From positions 767,470 through 814,969 of the forward strand of contig CAJNDS010002823.1 in NCBI GenBank assembly GCA_905221605.1: a DNA stretch of 47,500 nt, in the 5' to 3' direction. The position numbers and the translations under genes were made by a program. Under the pieces are notes generated by a model. It was not told the DNA's origin and ran no database searches. It saw nothing but the letters and a program-made list of their open reading frames with translations. This document shows, piece after piece, positions 1 through 11,038 of this stretch. Position 1 is the first letter of the stretch; every line of letters begins with the position of its first letter. This DNA is from Symbiodinium natans (taxonomy: Eukaryota; Sar; Dinophyceae; Suessiales; Symbiodiniaceae).

Positions 1-545
1 CAGGTCGCACAGGGTCATGGAGCTCAAACTAACTCTATACCTCCAGGGACCTAGAATAAAACACTTTTGTGTACACGTTGTTTGCTTTTGAGTGCAATGT
101 GTGTATGTATGTGTATATATATATATATAGTATTCAATAATACCCTAAACCCTATACCTCCAGAAACCCAATAATTCAGTCCTTAACATAACTATTAAGT
201 CTCTGGAAGTCGAAGGGTCAGGTCTGGGATGACAAGGTATTATGGGTCCACGTACCAAACTATTAAAGACTTGCGCCCAAAAGTCCCTATATGTACGTTG
301 AGGCCCAAGTATTCCCTATTTAGGTACATGGACCCTTCGGGTAAGGTTTAGGATTTATAGGGCTTAGGGGGTCTTGCTTTCTGGGTCAAGGTACGTTCCG
401 TTCCGCTGTTCAACTTGTATATGAGGTATATACACCATGCTACCATATATGAACCTGAAAAACTGTGAGTTTGTAAGTGTATGTATATACATTTACAAAT
501 TACATTACATACCTACACACTTATATGTGTATGTACTACCTTATA
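1..545. other. Intergenic or intronic, no gene seen
   Basis: I see no coding signal. The stretch has a short TA microsatellite (113-129) and an inverted-repeat element at about 240-350, whose arms read GGGTCCACGTACC and GGTACATGGACCC. The same arms recur at 3138-3240. Confidence 0.5.
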
Positions 546-547
546 AA

Positions 548-632
548 GGCTCCTATGTAGTACCTTTTTGGGGTAGGATATGAGAATCCCCGTTTACTAA
601 CCCAAAAAGGGACTACATTAGAGACTCCAGGT
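548..632. mobile_element. MITE-like element, family E
   Basis: The arms are TAGTACCTTTTTGGGGT on the left and CCCAAAAAGGGACTACAT on the right, around a short AT-rich core. Similar arms recur at least eight more times in the window. No transposase is present, so it would be non-autonomous. Confidence 0.6.
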
Positions 633-642
633 AGGTCCCTTA

Positions 643-702
643 AACCCTAAACCCTAAACCCTAAACCCTAAACCCTAAACCCTAAACCCTAAACCCTAAA
701 CC
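643..702 (+). repeat. Telomere-like tract (CCCTAAA)n
   Basis: About eight near-perfect CCCTAAA units inside the sequence, not at an end. It lies left of the exon-like island at 740-799. Confidence 0.95.
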
Positions 703-739
703 CCAGGTAGGCTGCTCAGAATTGGGTAAATCCCCAAGC

Positions 740-799
740 CCGCCACGATGCGCCGAGCCGGTGCCCTGCACCCCAGCCCATGGCTTCGCCTTTGCGGGG
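740..799 (-). CDS. Possible minus-strand exon, unknown product
   Basis: A GC-rich island between CCCTAAA (left) and TTTAGGG (right) tracts. On the minus strand an AAG acceptor is followed by 20 open codons (PRKGEAMGWGAGHRLGASWR), then CGG and GCTTGG as a possible GC donor, phase 0 at both ends. It lies downstream of the UBX exons on the same strand and could be a later exon of that gene. The plus strand is also open, so the strand is uncertain. Confidence 0.3.
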
Positions 800-811
800 C
801 TTCCGAGCCAC

Positions 812-870
812 GGTTTAGGGTTTAGGGTTTAGGGTTTGGGGTTTAGGGTTTAGGGTTTAGGGTCTAGGGT
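812..870 (+). repeat. Telomere-like tract (TTTAGGG)n
   Basis: About seven units with some variants (TTTGGGG, TCTAGGG). With 643-702 it brackets the island at 740-799. Confidence 0.95.
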
Positions 871-894
871 TGAGTTTCGGGCTCAGAGGCTTTA

Positions 895-986
895 AGCGTT
901 ACCCTATCATTCCAGGGACCTGGTAGTTAGGTTAGGTTACTAGAACCCTTAAGGACTCAATTCTTAGGCCCCTGGAAGTACAGGGT
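895..986. mobile_element. Inverted-repeat element
   Basis: The arms TACCCTATCATTCCAGGGACC and GGCCCCTGGAAGTACAGGGTTA are imperfectly complementary. A partial relative with the same arm lies at 12893-12965. Confidence 0.5.
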
Positions 987-1093
987 TACAATGGTTTAGG
1001 AGGCCCAGCCTGTGAAGCTCGCTGGCGTCGTGACACCGGTCTCCTGCGATGCAGTCTTGCAATTTGCGCGGGCAACCCCAGCTCGGGACCCTT

Positions 1094-1224
1094 CTTTGGA
1101 GGTTCATGGGTAGTGATAAGTGGGTTATAAGGGTTATAAGTAGGGCATCTATTCTTCTAACTGGTTATAACCTTGTTTAGGGTACTTACAACCCCACTTA
1201 TACGTACCCATGAACCTTTAGGTA
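1094..1224. mobile_element. MITE-like element, family A
   Basis: Left arm GGAGGTTCATGGGTAGT, right arm TACCCATGAACCT. The interior repeats TTATAAG and CTTATA motifs symmetrically. This is the most numerous family here, with about 13 copies. It has no ORF. Confidence 0.75.
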
Positions 1225-1652
1225 GGGACTGCGTTCCTTCGGGTTGTACACCCAGATGCCCTTTGAGGATCCAAAACTGGGCAGCTTGTTTAAGGGGTAT
1301 GAGGAGGGACCCCCTAGAAGGGACCCTTTATTCCCCTGTCTAACCCCAAGTGGCCCCCACACAACCCCGAAAGAACCCCTAAGGTCCTCCCTCCACCAGT
1401 TTAGGGTTTTTTAACGTAAAGAAACCCTTACAAAGCCCTAAATGGTTTTTTTTTGACGTCAAAAAACCCTAAAAGAACCCTACATGGGTTTGTTGACGTT
1501 CAAAAACCCTAAACAAGTCCCTCCTTGAGTCCCCTGACTGGTGCATGGCTCCTCAGGCCGGCAGGGCCCCAGCTGCTCGACAAGGTCTGAGCCATGAGTC
1601 GTGTTCTTTGTATGTACTTGTGGTTTTTTGTGCGTTTTTTTACATACATATG

Positions 1653-1687
<35 letters not shown>

Positions 1688-2200
1688 GCATGATTGCCGG
1701 TCTATATTTGGGCGCAAACATAAATTAATAGTAATAGCAATAGCAATAGCAATAGTAACAGTAATCGTAATACTACTGATGCGCATGTATATGTATGTAT
1801 GTATGTATGACATTCAATCTTCTTCGGGTTGTAGAAGGCTCGCGGGTACTTGTGCGAGGGTTGAGCCAGCTAGAACTTTAAAGGGTATAAGGAGGCACTC
1901 CTAGAAGGGACCCTTAATCATCTTCCCCAAGAAAAAACCTCGAACTATACCCTATACAGTCCCTATATTCCTGAGTAGCCCCTAAATGACCCCTGAATCA
2001 CCCCTAAGGAACCGTATAAGGGTCCTCCCTTTAGCCCCTTGACAACTAGACATAGCAAGTAGGAGAAGGGCCTTGGGCAGGCCTACTTGAGCCATTGCAG
2101 TGGGCCCGGATCTCTCCGAACCAAACCCTGAACACCAGAAACCCTGAAACCCAAGCCCAATGGTTCCGGGTCGCATGACCGACAGTCTTGGGTTGACAAT
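1225..2200. other. No convincing gene
   Basis: Contains a TA/CATA microsatellite (1645-1690), a TAGCAA-type short repeat (1728-1765) and diverged CCCTAAA words. The open frames crossing it are driven by the microsatellite. Confidence 0.5.
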
Positions 2201-2248
2201 AGGGTTTAGGGTTTAGGGTTTAGGGTTTAGGGTTTAGCGTTTAGGGTT
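2200..2248 (+). repeat. Telomere-like tract (TTTAGGG)n
   Basis: About six tandem units with one TTTAGCG variant. Confidence 0.9.
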
Positions 2249-2254
2249 CATGCA

Positions 2255-2460
2255 GGAGGCCCGGTGCATGCAGCCTGGCGAAAGGTAGGGCGGAGGTGGC
2301 TTGTCGCCGTCAAAGCCGAGGTACCTGGGAGGGAGATCCCTGTTGCTCCTACGGGCTTTAGATTTGCGGTTTCAAGTTACTTTGAAGAAGCTCGGAACCA
2401 ATCAGGAGCTCCCACCCTATGATGCCGAGCATTTTTTGACAGGATGGGGAGATGCTTTAC
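2255..2460. other. Protein-like island, strand unresolved
   Basis: GC-richer than its surroundings and open on both strands. The plus frame reads EIPVAPTGFRFAVSSYFEEA and the minus frame DGDKPPPPYLSPG. I cannot choose between them and recognise no family. Confidence 0.2.
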
Positions 2461-2496
2461 GATGCGAGAGGAATACATCCAAAGACGGTGACTTCT

Positions 2497-2577
2497 CTAG
2501 ATAATGGTCCCCTTTTGGGGTCCTTAATAGAAGGCGGCCCCTCTTATTCAGGGTACCCAAAAAGGGACCATGATTTA
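2497..2577. mobile_element. MITE-like element, family E
   Basis: Arms ATGGTCCCCTTTTGGGGT and CCCAAAAAGGGACCAT, complementary with a few mismatches, about 80 nt in total. Confidence 0.65.
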
Positions 2578-2654
2578 GGGAATTGACCGTGTAGGGATCT
2601 GATCTGAGCTCAGGAAGGGTTCCCTTCTCCGAGTTCCCTGGAACACCGACTTTA

Positions 2655-2783
2655 CTTGGAGGTTCATGGTACCTATTAACCCGATAATAACTGTACTTAT
2701 TATTCATATCCAAATTCTGTCCAAGTTCTAACCATATAAGGGCACTTCAGGGGCTTGGTTAATGAGTACCATGAAGCTCCAAG
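2655..2783. mobile_element. Inverted-repeat element related to family A
   Basis: Arms CTTGGAGGTTCATGGTACC and GTACCATGAAGCTCCAAG. They resemble family A arms, but the interior is different. Confidence 0.6.
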
Positions 2784-2859
2784 CCGTCTTTGTGACGGCT
2801 CGGTGAGGTTCACGGAGCGGATGGCGTGCTGGTTAGGTTCCATCATATAGCGGCCTGCA

Positions 2860-2934
2860 GAATTCGAATAGGGTAATGAAGAAAAAGGGGCCCTAAGGAA
2901 ACAATATTAGTAACTATTCCGACCCCTATCGTAC
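2860..2934. mobile_element. MITE-like element, family D
   Basis: Contains ATTCGAATAGGGT and, at the other end, ATTCCGACCCCTAT, with CCCTAAGGAA inside. The same pair of words recurs at 7692, 14619, 19475 and 45414. Confidence 0.6.
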
Positions 2935-3137
2935 CTCTCCTGCAAACTGCGTGTTTCTGGCCTTGAATAGAATCGCCCAACAGCCCGAGAATTGAAAGGT
3001 AAAGCCAAATCGTCCCAAGAAGTGCTCAACTCATGGCAAGACCACGCCTGCGCATGGCAAGTGTCGCACGATTCCGACCACGGAACGTGCATGGGACGTA
3101 GGCGAGAGCCCTCGTTGCATACCTACTTACCTCCCCA

Positions 3138-3240
3138 AGGGTCCATGTACCTAAATAGGGAGTACTCTTAAAGTACCTCCTATATAGGGACTTGTGGGCC
3201 CGAGTAATATAAGTATATGGTACATGGACCCTTAGGGTAC
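3138..3240. mobile_element. Inverted-repeat element
   Basis: Arms AAGGGTCCATGTACC and GGTACATGGACCCTT are a near-perfect inverted pair. A relative lies at 240-350. Confidence 0.65.
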
Positions 3241-3275
3241 TTCTCACTTAAGCAACCTTCCAGTTGAGCCTTTAC

Positions 3276-3347
3276 TTCCTGAGGCTTCAGCATCACAGCG
3301 CCGGGCGCCAAGCCCGCAGCTGCGAGAGTGGCCTTCCGCACAAAAGA
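3276..3347 (-). CDS. UBX domain, C-terminal exon
   Basis: Acceptor CGCGAAG, then 24 codons, then donor GAA followed by GTAAAG, phase 0. The key run [16 protein letters not shown] matches the end of UBX domains, where a TL-x-x-A-x-L-x-P-A-A pattern forms the last helix-turn-strand. It follows 5851-5886 on the same strand; a stretch with the usual F-x-L...P motif is expected between them. Its acceptor lies just inside a family B element (3366-3462). It might start a few bases earlier at a CAG acceptor. Confidence 0.75.
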
Positions 3348-6300
3348 CTTCGCGACCACTGCTCTTTGCTTAAGAGCCCACCGAAAAATATTAAAACAAT
3401 CTTCCTTATAAGGGCAATATATGGGCTATCTTCTTTTTGTTGAATGGGGGGAGGGTTCTTCAGCGAAGAGGAAGAATCAAGCAGGCAAGTCTTGAAACCC
3501 TTTGAGCAAGGAACTGAGATCCATGGCCCTGACCTGAGTGAACCCTATCAACCCTCAGCGTGAACACAAACTTGATCCGAGGTTATTCCGAGGTTCTTGA
3601 ACTCAAAGTTAGGATTTAGGGTCAATAGGGTTTAGGGTTTGGGGTTTCGGCTTGCTTTGTCTCATGTTCTTTGTACCTTGACCGGCGTGGTTCTGAGATC
3701 GGGGGCACAGTCATTGAACGATGACTTCGAGGGATCTTGATGAGGGTTAAGGGTAGTTAAAGGGGTTTGTCGCCTGGTTCGCGGAGTTGCGCACTTTGGG
3801 CAAACATGGAGGTTGGTCTAATTGTTTGTCTCGGACATGCCTTGTCGCGAACAAAGATCAGAATGCCCTTTCGCTTAACTTTGGCGTGCCTGTATAATCG
3901 CGGTGCCCTCTGAACCCCAAAGCCTATTCCCCGAGACTGTGTTGTGTCTACGGATGTGAGTACGCAGTTTAGGGCTGACCGATGAGGAAGGGTTGAGGGT
4001 AAGTTGAATTCAGTCTACCCTAAGCCCTAAGCCCTAAGCCCTAAGCCCTAAGCCCTAAACCCTAAACCCTAAACCCAAGTATGGCTGTGGTTTGAGAGGG
4101 GCGCGCAGGAGTGGGACCAGCACTGAAGGGTCCAGGCAGGGCTGGGTCCTTGCCAACAAGTACCCTCCTTTGGCACTCCTGGTCGTGGATCTTTCGTGCT
4201 CACATGCCATGGACACGTAGATTCTTGCGCAACTTCCTCTTGGCTTGTGAAGTGGATGGTCAGGTAGATATTCGGGTTCAGGGTTTAGGGTGTAGGGTGA
4301 AACTTCACGTGTGTTTCAGAGCCGTACTGCTACTTCTCTTCTTTGCGAGCTTGCCTTGATGAAGAACTGGTGTATCCTAATCATAGTGCAGCTTGCAGAA
4401 AAGCGAAATCGCTGCTGAGAAGCTTTGGACTGAGAAGCCTCAACCCTAAACCCTAAACCCTAGAGTACCCTAAACCCTAAACCCTAAATCCTAAATCCTA
4501 GAGTAGCCCTAAACCCCAACCTCTAGAGTGCCCACCGACCCATCCAAGCCGAACCGAGAGGGTCGCTGGTTAGGTACCTGGACTCAAGTGGCACGAGCTC
4601 CCACCCATGCCTACAGCCAGCTCAGGATTCGGTGCGGTTTAGGGTTTAGGGTTTAGGGTTTAGGGTTTAGGGTCTAGGGTTTAGGGTTTAGGATTTAGGA
4701 TTTGGGGGTTAGGGTTTAGGGTTTAGGGTTTAGGGTTTAGGGTTTAGGGTTTAGGGTTTAGGGTTTAGGGTTTAGGGTTTAGGGTTTAGGGTTTAGGGTT
4801 TAGGGTTTGGGTGTTTTTTAGGGCGTTGCCCTTTGGCTTCTTGGGGCACGCGCCTTGGGACTTAGTCGCTCCATGGGAGGCGAGCGGTAGATATACCTCA
4901 GCGAAATCACAGCCACGAGGAGAGGTCACGGTTCGTCTGTTCCATCGTCGGGTCTGTTTAAGGTTTTTGGGGCACGAAACATACTAAACCCTAAGCCGTT
5001 CGGGGTTCTGAGGGTCAGGGTTCTGAGGCTGCGGGTTCTGGAGTGCAGGATTTAGGGATCGGCTATGCTTTATACTCTCGCACCCCCGAGCCATATGGGA
5101 GCACACAGGCTTCAAAAAGCCAAAGGTCTCCAATGCTTACGGTAGCGGCGACATCCAAGAGACCTTCAGAAAGAAACGAGGAAACATCAACAATCCCATC
5201 GAGGGGCAGAGCAAGCGAGCCAACGCAGGCAACGTAGTCCAAAACAACCTTACTTGCAGGTTTTAGGGTTTAGGGAGGATTGTGCTGTGTCAAGCTATGC
5301 TGACCAAACAGTCCGCTTTTCAGCACCCTCATCCTTAGCTCATTAGACAGGGCCACAAGCCCAAAGGTAGAACCCCCTGAACATGCCCACTTGAAGGTTC
5401 AGGGGTAGTCATAAGAAGCGTTATAAGTACCCTAAATAAAGTTATCATTCAACATTCTGGTGACCCTACCTATAACCCAACTTATAACTACCCATGAACC
5501 TCATAGTAGAAGCCGACCATCCCTACCACTTTCATATGTTCGACAGAACCTGGCGCCTCTAAGTGACAAACGGCACGATCAACAAGCCCCCAAGGCCTAA
5601 ACCCCCAGCCTATACCCTGTGTACCCTGTACACCCGGGAAGTCCCATAAACCCTGAGCATCCTACAAACCCTAAACTCTCAACCCTAAACCCTATACAGC
5701 CCTAAACCTGAACCCCATAAAACCCTAAACCCTAAACCTTGTCAAGCCCTAAACCCTAAACCCTACACCCTATAAAGCCCTAAACCCTAAACCCTATAAA
5801 GTAAAGCCCAAACCCGAAGCCGAGCCAAGTCACCAGGGCAACCCCTGAACCTCTGGAGCCAGGAGCGGGCGCAGCGCCGCGACGACCTTCTCTTTGCCCG
5901 ACTTAGGGTTTTAGGGTTTAGGGTTTTAGGTTTAGGGTTTAGGGTTTAGGGTTTAGGGTTTAGGGTTTAGGGTTTCGGGTTTAGGGTTTAGGGTTCGAGT
6001 TTGTAGTTTGTAGGGGTTAGGGATTAGGGCTTGGGGTTCGGGGATGGAAACCCTGGCTTAGGGCAGAGCTTACAGGGATTGTGGGGGTAAGGGCTTAGGG
6101 CTTACTGTAGGGTTTAGGGTTCGGGAATTGAAACAGGGCTTAGGGCTTAACCAGGGCTTGTAGGGCGTAGTTTTTGGACCTAAGCTCTTGGATATCATCA
6201 GCCCTAAGCCACGAGGCCCGTGTTGCGAGCACAGAATCCTTAAAGGTTCAACGTTTCCTGAATCCGCCCTCCCACACGCACGCACGCACGCACGCACGTC

Positions 6301-6592
6301 CATATCTCCCTGAAACTACAGTCTGTGACGAACGCATTGCTAAGCTGGTATGCTTCTTCCAAGGTGCACACTAAACACAACAAACATCAACAACATAAGT
6401 TCTACTTGTGTATGACGACTTTTGGAGGCATTTCATTCACGTTAGACTTATCGTCTTGTAGCTGCCACGACCCATCAACGCTTTATCGAAACTTCACGAA
6501 GCTATAACCAGGGTTGCAGTTGTATAACGTGCCTGACTTCTAGCAAGGCGGCGTTCCGAATGCGTGTGCATACGCATGCATATACATACATG

Positions 6593-6630
<38 letters not shown>

Positions 6631-9604
6631 TACACATACATATATATATATATATATACATGTACATATATGTATATATGCACGTGACACTGAAGTGACA
6701 TTGGATTTTGGGAGGGGAGGAGGGTAAGAAGCATACGTATATATATATATATATATACACACATTTATATTTTTTACATGTATATACTGTCATTTTCAAT
6801 TTTTTTTGCTCATGCATTTTTCATTTTGAGTAAGCTCCGATTGTCGAAGTCCCCCTGCTGGGCCTTGCTGCCAGTCTCCGCGCCCCTAAAATGAACCTGC
6901 GCGAGACGTTCTTCAGGGTCTCAAGGGCGTTCGGGTTTTCCTTGGGCTGGAATTTCTGGCAACTCGGGGTCTTCTTCGGGAAGCCCCAAACATGGGGTTT
7001 CATAGTGAGTTTTAGGGTTCAGGGTTTAGGGTTGTTTAAGGATCTGGACCCAAGAGCAACCTAGGAATAGAAAGCGCCCTTCTTGGTTTCAAGGTTACAA
7101 GGAAGCCCTAAACCCGAAAAGTGGGTCCTACTTGAAGGTTCACGGGTAGTGACAAGTAAGGTTACAAGTGCCCTATACAAGGTTTTAACCAGTTTTAATT
7201 GTAGTTACTCTACTTATAACCCTACTCTTTTCTACCCATGAACCTGCAAGTAGGGCCCTGAACAGCAGGAAAAAAATCAGGGACCCGCGCCGACAACTGG
7301 GCCCAGAACAAAACGCAGCTTGGGGTCGCTGCCAGGCCCAGACCCGCTATCTTGTTCAGAGTTGGTCGGGTTTAGGGTGTAGGGTTTAGGGTTTAGGGTT
7401 TAGGGTTTAGGGTTTAGGGTTTAGGGTGCCCTTGGCCCCAAGTTCAACGAAACCGGCGCCCCGAAAACGGCGCCTGCAGCACGGACTTGTCGGGGCAGAC
7501 GATCCGCAGCACGCACGTCTGCGCGGGGTTTGTTCAGGGTTTAGTGTTTCGGGTTTAGGGTTTAGTGCTCATCAGTCAATATGGGAAGATGTTAAAAAAC
7601 AAAGCTGGGCTCAGAGATTTGGATCTTGCATAGTTATGTAAACCTGTACACCCATTGTTTGAAAGCTCTCGGAGAGACTGGTGCTGCATAATATAGGGGC
7701 CTGAATAATCCGAATAGGGTTTTGGGGGGTTGTGATCCCATACTTCTGCAGGGACCCTAAGGGAATTTACCAGTAGTAATTCTCCCGACCCCTATGTTCG
7801 GGTTCGGGGGGCTTCGCTCAGGGCTCCCCAGAGCTCCGCCTTGTGCGCTTTGGCGCGCTGCAGCTGCGCCAAGCGCTTCTTGTCCGCGCTCTCGAAGGTG
7901 CCTAGTGAAGCTTGGGTTTCGGGTTATAGGTTGGCATGTTCCCCCTTTATACGAACAGTCCTTAATAGGGAGAATAACAGGGGGTAACGGGGACTATACG
8001 GGGGACTATATAATCCCTATTAAGGACTGCTAGTATAAGGGGGAACATCTCAAGGTTTACCCAGGCAGGCACTAGTCAGTTCTTGAAACTGCTTTAAGCT
8101 CTGGCCACGTTGGAGCCGGGCACCCTGACTACCAGAGGCCGTAGTATCATAGGGACTGAAGACCTGGGGTTCTGATTTGGCAACTACAGTTGCTTATTTG
8201 CATTGGCTGCAGCGTGCTCATAGAGCCTTCTGACATGCACCCACGAGCCTTCAAGTTGGGGATCCTAGAACCCCAATCCCTAAAAACAAAATAACTGAAC
8301 CCTCAGCTTGGGATGCTCCCCCTTCTTCTAACATCAGTCCTTCATAGCAAGTAATAGTATACCGATTATAATCCCTATTAAGGACTGTCAGAATAAGGGG
8401 GAACATCCCAACCCTCAACCCTAAACCCTACTCAAGCTTTGGGATTTTGCGTTTGGGGCGGCCCGGCAAGACCTGACCGGAAGCCACAGCACCCTATTTC
8501 GCCTCCTGCCTTTCCACGCACTCAAAGCGTCTCTGCGATTTTTGCGGCTTCGGGCGAGGATGGCCAAACAAGCCCTCTAAGAAGGGAAAATATGACATGT
8601 CCCAAGTGCCTGCCTAGAGGGTTGCAGGTTCCGAGCAAACCTTTTTCACAAATTGGAACAATACACCTCCAATCCTAAACCCATTGGTAGAGGACCCTGA
8701 TTTGGGCCGCTGGGCTGGTGCCCGAGATGGCTGTCTTGGCGGAGGCCACCTGCGCGGACTCTGAACACCCTTTTCAACCCCTAAACCCTCAACCCCAAGC
8801 CCTAAACCCTAAACCCTAAACCCCAAACCCCTAAACCCCCAAGCACCAAGCCCTAAACCCTAAACCCCAAGCCCTAAACCCTAAAATCATTGGGATCAGC
8901 CTTGAGGGGTCGGGCATGTGAACCCGAAGGTTTGGATCATACGATTAGGCTGATGCTAAAGAATGTGCGTGTCAAAATGTCCACGACCCTAAACCCTCAA
9001 CCCTAAACACTAAACCCTAAACCCTAAAGTTTTGGGTGTTCGTTTCGACCCAAGATCAGGGCGCCCGTAATACATGTTAAGGGCCCAGAGGAATTATCGG
9101 GTTGGGTTTGGGAACTTCTGGGATCTGCGTAGGTTTTTTGGGGGGTTCAGGGTTTAGGGTTTAGGGCTTCGGGTTTAGGGTTTAATTTAGGGTTTTGGAC
9201 GCTGTAGAGTTTATCGATGAGGGCTTGGGCCCCCGCGTAAGACTCCTGGAAAGGTGCGGGGCTCCCAGGTTGGGTCCGCTTCAGCAAACTTTTGCACGAT
9301 GTTGCGTTATACCAGAGAACACCCATTTGGAGGTTACAAGGGCGCCACTTTGAGAACAGAACCCCTAAACCCCAAACCCTAAACCCTAAACCCGCCCCAA
9401 AGCTTATACTCTTGGACGTGGCGAGATGTGGCGAGGGCGCGATCGGCACGCAACGGCAGGTCCTGAGATATTCCAAGTCTAAGCAAAGCCCAGCAAAAAG
9501 ACACAGTTTCACTGCTATGTTGTTTAAGAACCCCGCCCCAAAAAATATGACAATCCCTATCTTGCCCTTACAAGGAAGACCTTGTTGTTGTTTTTTTTCT
9601 TTTT

Positions 9605-9635
<31 letters not shown>

Positions 9636-10055
9636 GGAGGGGCAGGTTCTTAAGCAAATAGTAGCTCACCTCTAAGCTCCTGCGAAGCATCGTGGGCTTT
9701 CTATCTGCGGCCGCCTGCTCTTTCAGCAAGTTGTTGTCAGCCGCACGCTCCTGGGACTCAGAGTGCACTGCGGGGCACCACCTTAGGGGCGGAATACCCT
9801 AGCCCAAAAAAGGTCAACCTTTTATGTACAGTAGGATTCGACATAACCAACAAAGTTGAAGGTTACGTACCCAGTCCCCAAGCAACTCTAAAGCCGACAC
9901 TGCTTCCTTAAAACCCGGCTGCAGGGTAGCTGACAAACCCCTCGTATAAGGGACAACCCCCCATGGTAGGTAAGTATAAGTCCCAGGCAAACCCAAGTAA
10001 GGACATGAACTGCGAAAGCCTTAGCCTAATCCTTCAACCCGGACCCCCCCCCCCA

Positions 10056-10089
<34 letters not shown>

Positions 10090-10970
10090 TAATAAATAAA
10101 CTCCTTCGGACAGACACCTAGGCCCAGGAGCAACCTAGGAATATTGTAGCCCTTTCGCCTCCGCCTCTTTGTCGGCCTCCCGGATGACCTGCCAGCGCCG
10201 CTTTGTCAGATCGGCTTTCGAAACGGTTTAGGGTTTTAGGGTTTAGGGTTTAGGGTTTAGGGTTTAGGGTTTAGGGTTTAGGGTTTAGGGTTTAGGGTTT
10301 AGGGTTTAGGGTTTAGGGTTTAGGGTTTAGGGTTTAGGGTTTAGGGTTTAGGGTTTAGGGTTTAGGCTGCACCCAGACCCAAGCACAGAAAGGGTGCCCC
10401 TTTTGGTTTCAAGGGGCTTCTAAAGGGAACCCAAACCCCCCAAAAAAGGGAACAAGGGCCTACACTGGGTCCTAATTGCCCTCAACCCTAAACCCCGAAA
10501 CCCTAAAAAGGAGCCTTCGAGTGAAGAGAATCCCAGGCAGCTGGCTGCCAGGATGTTACGGGTTGAGGGTTCAGGGTTCATTCAGGGTTTAGGGTTTAGG
10601 GTTTAGGGTTTAGGGTTTAGGGTTTAATTGAAATTATAAAGGGTTCAGGTCCGGGGAAGTTTCGGGGAGTTTCGAGGAGTTTCTGTTTTGGATTTTTGGG
10701 AATAATTTCAAGTTACAGGGGCTTGAGGGTTTAGGGTTTAGGGCCGCTAGCGTCTTTGGGGGCTTATGCTCGGGTTTAGGATGCAGGCCCCTGCATTAAA
10801 ACCTCCAAGCATGCGCCTCTTCTAGACGGCGACCCGCCGAGAGCCAGAACCTGGTGGTGAGAGGTTGGGCGTTTGCGTTGGGACGGGGAGGGGGGGAGGA
10901 GGGGGAGGAGGCGGGAAAAGGGTCGGGGGAGGTTGGGGGGTCGGGAGAGGGGGGGGTTCGGGGGGGGGGT

Positions 10971-11038
<68 letters not shown>

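Noticed and set aside
7459-7473. GT donor 15 nt after the first UBX exon (adding APFSG)
   Set aside because: The GC donor joins VLQ to KFQPKE without gap; the GT version does not fit the UBX pattern.
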